Assembly (NCBI GenBank): GCA_964480915.1
Contig: CAYZRS010000020.1
Coordinates: 18,225 to 82,224, forward strand
Reading direction: 5' to 3'
Length of the DNA: 64,000 nucleotides
DNA from: CAWGCE01 sp964480915
GTDB lineage: Bacteria > Planctomycetota > Planctomycetia > Pirellulales > Pirellulaceae
The notes beneath the pieces are model-generated. The model was given only the letters and a program-made list of their open reading frames with translations, had not been told where the DNA came from and did not search any database. The position numbers and the translations under genes were made by a program. Shown here piece by piece: positions 60,085 to 64,000 of this stretch. How positions within the stretch are numbered: the stretch's first letter is position 1; every line of letters begins with the position of its first letter.

Positions 60085-60906
60085 ATGTCGTTAGAAATCA
60101 CAGAACTGAGCTTCCTGAGCAACCTCGTGCTGGCGCAAACCGGTACAAGGCTATCGACTGATTTCGGTTCCAGTATCGAAACCAGATTGCGCCCATTGGC
60201 AGTCGATTTTGGCTTTCCCAATGTTACCAATCTCATACAGTCGCTCTATCAACCACATTCTCGATCCATCGATCAGGCCGTTGCCGATGCGTTGCTCATC
60301 AATGAGACAAGTTTTTTTCGGGAAGCAAAACAATTCCGTTCGATCAGCCAACACCTGATTCCCGCCCTATTGGACAAGCCCAAGTCGCAAGAACCGATTC
60401 GCATTTGGTCAGCTGCCTGCTCCAGCGGCCAAGAAGCCTATTCGCTGGCCATGGACGTCAAGGAACACCAGCCTCAACTGGGGCCAACCGACTTCCAGAT
60501 CCTTGCCTCGGATATCTCGCAACGGATGGTCGATCGCGCAAGGCAAGGTGAATTTACCAACCTTGAGGTTGAACGAGGGCTACCCGCGACTAAGCGAGCT
60601 CGCTATTTCGATCGCATGGGTTCCAGTTGGCGAGCAACGAATGATCTAAAGAACTTGATTCAATTTCGCCAAGTGAATTTGGCGGCGGAATTTCCGTACA
60701 TCGGACGATTTGACATCATCTTGATTCGAAACGTCCTAATTTACTTTGATCTAAAAACGAAAACCGAAGTACTTCGCCGCGTAAGCGAAGTCTTGAATCC
60801 AGGAGGCTGCCTGTTCATCGGATCTGCGGAAACGCTGATCGGTACAGACCTACCTCTTCGAAGGGACAAGATTGATGGAACAGTTTGCTACCGGCGGCAT
60901 GCCTAA
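60085..60906 (+). CDS. cheR: Chemotaxis protein methyltransferase CheR
   Basis: 273 residues from ATG 60085, or 281 from ATG 60061; neither has a clear ribosome site. The N-terminal helical domain is followed by the SAM-dependent methyltransferase: NETSFFREAKQF, WSAACSSGQEAYSLAM (SAM site), ASDISQRMVDRARQGEF, FDIILIRNVLIYFD, LNPGGCLFIGSAETL. It methylates receptor glutamates using S-adenosylmethionine. The 3' end overlaps the next gene by 32 bases. Confidence 0.95.
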   Translation: MSLEITELSFLSNLVLAQTGTRLSTDFGSSIETRLRPLAVDFGFPNVTNLIQSLYQPHSRSIDQAVADALLINETSFFREAKQFRSISQHLIPALLDKPKSQEPIRIWSAACSSGQEAYSLAMDVKEHQPQLGPTDFQILASDISQRMVDRARQGEFTNLEVERGLPATKRARYFDRMGSSWRATNDLKNLIQFRQVNLAAEFPYIGRFDIILIRNVLIYFDLKTKTEVLRRVSEVLNPGGCLFIGSAETLIGTDLPLRRDKIDGTVCYRRHA

Positions 60907-61351
60907 CAAAGTCACTGCGATCCGTCGTGAAGACTTACAACAAGCCTGCATCACCTTCTTCGGTGACATGCTTAGGATACCGACAGCACCACTTGAAGTA
61001 TCCTCCGCCGCGGCGTCACAAATCGTCACGTTCGCGATCGAAGCAAAAGTCACAATTGCCGGTCCTTGGACTGCTTGTGTTTACCTAAGAGCTACCGACG
61101 CGACGGCTCAGTTGATCACAGAGCGAATGTTCGAAACCAGCGGCAAACGACTGACGGAAGCCGATATCGTCGATGCGATCGGCGAATCGGTGAACATCAT
61201 CGGAGGCAGTGTGAAAGGGATCATCAATCAGGACTGCCAACTCTCGCTGCCCGAAGTAACCAGGGAGTTGGCCGAGGCGCCCGCCATCGATTGGCTTACG
61301 CTCATCGTGGGAGGCAGTTACATCCAAGTCGTCGTGATCGACAACAACTAA
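60875..61351 (+). CDS. CheX-like CheY phosphatase
   Basis: 158 residues from ATG 60875, with AAGGGA upstream inside cheR. The CheC/CheX/FliY phosphatase motif ExxN is present as Glu104 and Asn107 in DAIGESVNIIGGSVKG, with the flanking fold (VTIAGPWTACVYLRATDATA; PAIDWLTLIVGGSYIQVVVI). Single ExxN copies with this length are typical of CheX, which dephosphorylates CheY. Its position directly before a second cheY gene suggests that as the substrate. Confidence 0.8.
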   Translation: MEQFATGGMPNKVTAIRREDLQQACITFFGDMLRIPTAPLEVSSAAASQIVTFAIEAKVTIAGPWTACVYLRATDATAQLITERMFETSGKRLTEADIVDAIGESVNIIGGSVKGIINQDCQLSLPEVTRELAEAPAIDWLTLIVGGSYIQVVVIDNN

Positions 61352-61386
61352 ACCAATGCTTTGAATCTGAATACGAGTAGTGAACC

Positions 61387-61749
61387 ATGAAATTTCTGAT
61401 CGTCGATGACAGCCGAGCAATGAGGATGATCATTGCCAGAACGTTGAAACAAGCCGGCTTTGGGGATCATCCCGTCGTTCAAGCGTCCAATGGAACGGAG
61501 GCGCTGGAAATGATTCAGACAGAATCACCCGACTTCGTCCTTTCCGACTGGAACATGCCGGAAATGTTGGGCATCGAACTGCTGCAAAAAATGCGTGAAG
61601 ACCATCCCGACATCAGGCTCGGATTTATCACCTCCGAAAGCAGCGTCGAGGTGAAAACTTTGGCAAAGTCATCCGGCGCTGAATTCGTTCTAACGAAACC
61701 CTTTACGGCTGAAACCATGGCAAACACATTGCAGCCGATCCTTGGATAA
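61387..61749 (+). CDS. cheY: CheY-like response regulator 2
   Basis: 120 residues, the standard CheY length. MKFLIVDDSRAMRMIIARTL, phosphoacceptor Asp54 in LSDWNMPEM, Thr82/Ser83 in FITSES, and Lys104 in VLTKPF. It resembles cheY 1 but is more canonical in length and may be the one that acts at the motor. It is flanked on both sides by CheX-like genes. Confidence 0.94.
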   Translation: MKFLIVDDSRAMRMIIARTLKQAGFGDHPVVQASNGTEALEMIQTESPDFVLSDWNMPEMLGIELLQKMREDHPDIRLGFITSESSVEVKTLAKSSGAEFVLTKPFTAETMANTLQPILG

Positions 61750-61785
61750 TTTTCAAAACACCAGACACAGAACAAGAGAAACACC

Positions 61786-62265
61786 ATGGCAACCGCAATT
61801 CGTGTGCCGCGTCATCATGACATTAGTCGATTCTTCAGTGACCTCCTGGGATTGAAGACGACCGCAACAACAATGGAGTCCGCAGCGACGGACCACGTTT
61901 ACGCCATCGCTACTTTTGTTGATGAACATGGTGCCAGCAAAGCGGCCATCGCTACCGACCTGACATCGGCTGCGCACCTGGGTGCAGCGCTGACTCAGAT
62001 CCCGTCGGGTGCCGTCGCCGACGCTTTGAACTCAGGCAACCTAGACGCCAATCTTTGCGAGAATCTGCAAGAAGTATTCAATATCTCCGTTAACCTGTTC
62101 CCTGAATCTAATGTCAGTCGACTGGTGCTCCAATCGACGCTGTTCGCCGCCGAAGCTGAATCGACGCTCGCCAGCCACTTAGAGAACATGACAGCGAAAT
62201 GGTTTTCAATCGACGTCCAGCGATATGGGTCTGGAATCTTCTGTGTACTCACACCATCGGGGTAG
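61786..62265 (+). CDS. Divergent CheC/CheX-like protein
   Basis: 159 residues. I do not recognise a named family by overall similarity. A possible ExxN motif occurs at Glu96-Asn99 (LQEVFNISVNLF), a position comparable to that in the CheX-like protein two genes upstream (104-107). The protein has a similar length and an alternating helix/strand pattern, so it may be a degraded or specialised CheC/CheX relative. It is the last gene of the che operon, 36 bases after cheY 2. Confidence 0.5.
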   Translation: MATAIRVPRHHDISRFFSDLLGLKTTATTMESAATDHVYAIATFVDEHGASKAAIATDLTSAAHLGAALTQIPSGAVADALNSGNLDANLCENLQEVFNISVNLFPESNVSRLVLQSTLFAAEAESTLASHLENMTAKWFSIDVQRYGSGIFCVLTPSG

Positions 62266-62280
62266 GCGTCTGAGACGCGC
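62265..62280 (+). terminator. Short GC-rich hairpin after the che operon
   Basis: GCGTC-TGA-GACGC starts right at the stop of the last che gene, extended by G/C pairs with one bulge. No U tract follows, so it is a weak terminator candidate. Confidence 0.3.
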
Positions 62281-62464
62281 CTCTCGCCGCCATGAAACAG
62301 CCTCCCTCTTGCAGTTGACGCCTGTACAGCTCTCGATTAAGTTGCGCGTCAAGGGGAACCAGAGGGGACGCTGTGTGACCTGGACATTGCCAGGCTTCGT
62401 TCGATGGACCGCCACCATAACGGCCGATCATTGAATGACGCTCGGCGGCGATGAGGAATCAAAA

Positions 62465-63790
62465 ATGATCGTCGAAAGCGACACGCGGGAAACGGCGTGG
62501 GGAGCCGTTTCCACCCATGCTGACGGCAGCGTTTATCGCTCAGCAAGGGGACGATACGCGCCCAAGCGGCGAATCGAAGACGCCATTCTTTCGCCGGCAT
62601 CAGTCGTTGCGGGGACGCCAACTTCCGCAGCGTTCGTGCTCGCCATCGAACGAGAGCTTCGCATCCGCTATTACCAGCCGACGACAATTAGGAACTATCG
62701 TCACGCACTTCAATCCCTGCTTCGCTGGTTCAACCGGCCTCCTCATGCGTTACGGCGTGAAGATGTTCGCGAGTTCCTACTATATCTTGTCGACGCAGGG
62801 GCCAGCTCATCGTTTGTCAGTATCCATCTGTCAGCCATTCGCACCGCGTTCGACAAGATGTGTGGTCGTCAGGTAACGCTGGGCCTCGCCTCGCCCCGTC
62901 GCCCAAAGAAACTGCCGATCGTTTTAAGCGTGGAGGAAGTGACTCGCCTGATCGAAGCTGCGCCGACGACACGGGACAAGCTACTACTTGGTCTGATGTA
63001 CGCCACCGGAATTCGCGTGAGTGAGGCCACTCGCTTGCGATTTCGCGACATCGATTTCGACCGTCGCCTGATCAATATCTGGCAGGGCAAAGGTCGCCGC
63101 GACCGCCAAGTCACGTTACCGAGAGTTTTTGAGCCATGGTTGAGACAGCAAGCTCAGCAGTTCAGCGGCGACGCCTACCTGTTTTCTGGAACATCATCAG
63201 GCCGTCACATGAGCATTCGGACTGCGCAGCGGATCATGCAGCGAGCCGTCCGAATTGCCCACATCAAGAAACCGGCAACCCCCCACTCACTCCGCCACAC
63301 ATTCGCAACACACACGTACGAGAACGGTTGCGACATTCGACATATCCAACAGATCTTGGGCCATGTCCACTTACAAACGACGACGATTTACGTAAAGGTC
63401 GCGCAGCCCACCTCAAGCCAGTCTGTGCCAAGTCCCTTAGACGTGATCAGCGATCGATGCCGTCGCCCGAGTCCCCGGCCCTCTCCTCCCCAACGTGGCT
63501 CTGTAGGCAACTTGCGCATCCATTTGCAGCAAGAGCCTCGCAGTTCAGAATCGCTGCGATCAGCAAAGGTGACGTTGGAAGTCCGACACCGCTTGCGACC
63601 CGTTTATCTCACGGGGATCTTAGCCCGAGAAGTGCGGAGTGGCTGGGTCACCTTGACCATCCCCCCGCTAGAAACCTGGGAAGAGCCATTGAGTTGGCTT
63701 GAACCTTCCCAGCGCGAGCGGATGGAAACACCCGAGTTCTTCCAGTTGCTTCAACGTGAAATTCCCAACCGATTGTTGGCGACGGGCTAA
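62465..63790 (+). CDS. Tyrosine recombinase/integrase with C-terminal extension
   Basis: 441 residues from ATG 62465 behind GAGGA; an earlier ATG at 62435 is in frame. A SAM-like N-terminal core-binding domain (~60-150; YYQPTTIRNYRHALQSLLRW) is followed by the catalytic domain: Arg in YATGIRVSEATRL, Lys in WQGKGRRDRQ, His/Arg in PHSLRHTFATH, His in ILGHVHLQ, and nucleophile Tyr309 in TTTIYVKV. Unlike XerC/D, which stop soon after the Tyr, ~130 residues follow with a Pro-rich linker and a basic/Trp-containing segment. It catalyses site-specific DNA strand exchange. Possible element boundaries are not visible. Confidence 0.88.
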   Translation: MIVESDTRETAWGAVSTHADGSVYRSARGRYAPKRRIEDAILSPASVVAGTPTSAAFVLAIERELRIRYYQPTTIRNYRHALQSLLRWFNRPPHALRREDVREFLLYLVDAGASSSFVSIHLSAIRTAFDKMCGRQVTLGLASPRRPKKLPIVLSVEEVTRLIEAAPTTRDKLLLGLMYATGIRVSEATRLRFRDIDFDRRLINIWQGKGRRDRQVTLPRVFEPWLRQQAQQFSGDAYLFSGTSSGRHMSIRTAQRIMQRAVRIAHIKKPATPHSLRHTFATHTYENGCDIRHIQQILGHVHLQTTTIYVKVAQPTSSQSVPSPLDVISDRCRRPSPRPSPPQRGSVGNLRIHLQQEPRSSESLRSAKVTLEVRHRLRPVYLTGILAREVRSGWVTLTIPPLETWEEPLSWLEPSQRERMETPEFFQLLQREIPNRLLATG

Positions 63791-64000
63791 ATCCTCCACT
63801 CAGCAAGGCAGAACAACCATACGCGATAGCAACTGATTCCCCCCACCAATTACAAATACCCTCTTAGCACCCGCACTCGCGCCCAAACTTGCTTCAACGA
63901 CCGCAGCAAGCCATAATCCCATACATCCCGGGCCCCACAAACTGTCCAGCTTCGCGCGAAGCCCCATACTTTACGACACTTTGTCGCCCAGAAACATGTT
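63791..64000. other. Right-edge sequence without a gene
   Basis: The 210 bases after the recombinase show no coding frame. A perfect 12-base palindrome CTTCGCGCGAAG occurs near 63952-63963. No integron attC-like or attachment-site repeat is evident. Confidence 0.4.

Noticed and set aside
63791..64000. Possible integron attI/attC sites next to the recombinase
   Set aside because: No attC-like core or imperfect inverted repeat array is visible, and the recombinase lacks an evident IntI-specific insert.
1..64000. CRISPR arrays, tRNA/rRNA genes, insertion sequences
   Set aside because: No regularly spaced repeats, cloverleaf-like genes or transposase signatures were found on reading both strands.

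Overview
The window reads as a planctomycete chromosome, most likely a member of the Pirellulaceae/Pirellulales. The main clues are a secreted glycoside hydrolase ending in a planctomycete-style dockerin-like repeat plus a PEP-CTERM tail, the divergent flagellar proteins, and a moderately GC-rich base composition. Nearly the whole window is one flagellar-chemotaxis island, broken by a few housekeeping genes.

Layout. 1-704: C-terminal end of a flagellin gene with a strong terminator. 733-2307 (minus): an HDOD-GGDEF signalling protein. 2515-15271 (plus): a long basal-body/motor/export operon, flgB-flgC-fliE-fliF-fliG-fliH-fliI-fliJ-motE-like-fliL-fliM-fliN-flhA-small membrane protein-fliA-lipoprotein. 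15278-18665 (minus): fliK-flgD-flgE behind a consensus sigma-54 promoter. 18901-24641: an HDOD protein with a K+ channel, a FixJ/LuxR-type regulator, NhaA and SthA. 24729-30182: a PilZ protein, then on the minus strand a four-gene operon (TM-STN-TPR protein, secreted coiled-coil/TPR protein, small chaperone-like protein, sigma-54 activator). 30407-34839: flgM, flagellin, fliD, fliS. 35200-46609 (plus): flgF-flgG-flgA-flgH-flgI-flgJ(N)-flgN-flgK-flgL-mini-HDOD-motA-motB1-motB2, again behind a consensus sigma-54 promoter. 46644-52993: dacB, a YdeI-like protein, a GH5 enzyme and polA. 53259-62265: cheA-cheW-mcp-cheY-HDOD-cheB-cheR-cheX-like-cheY-second CheX-like. 62465-63790: a tyrosine recombinase.

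How it fits together. The sequence supports a staged flagellar cascade. A receiverless sigma-54 activator (25313-26368) and two near-perfect -24/-12 promoters sit in front of the hook (fliK) and rod/ring/hook-filament/stator (flgF) operons. FliA (sigma-28) and its likely antagonist FlgM handle the late class. Second-messenger input is suggested by one GGDEF and one PilZ protein. Four HDOD-type proteins, one of them a half-domain between flgL and motA, are spread through the island. The export-gate genes fliO/P/Q/R and flhB, and flhF/flhG, were not found and must lie elsewhere.

The least ordinary features are: two tandem, dissimilar MotB-like proteins with degenerate OmpA-like domains behind a single motA; the TM-STN-TPR plus secreted-TPR pair, whose architecture recalls the Campylobacter PflB/PflA stator scaffold (analogy only); the mini-HDOD protein; a FlgH without a lipobox; and a FliM that lacks the usual N-terminal CheY-binding peptide. 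No tRNA, rRNA, CRISPR array or insertion sequence was recognised. All functional calls are made by eye from protein sequence; no database search was run.
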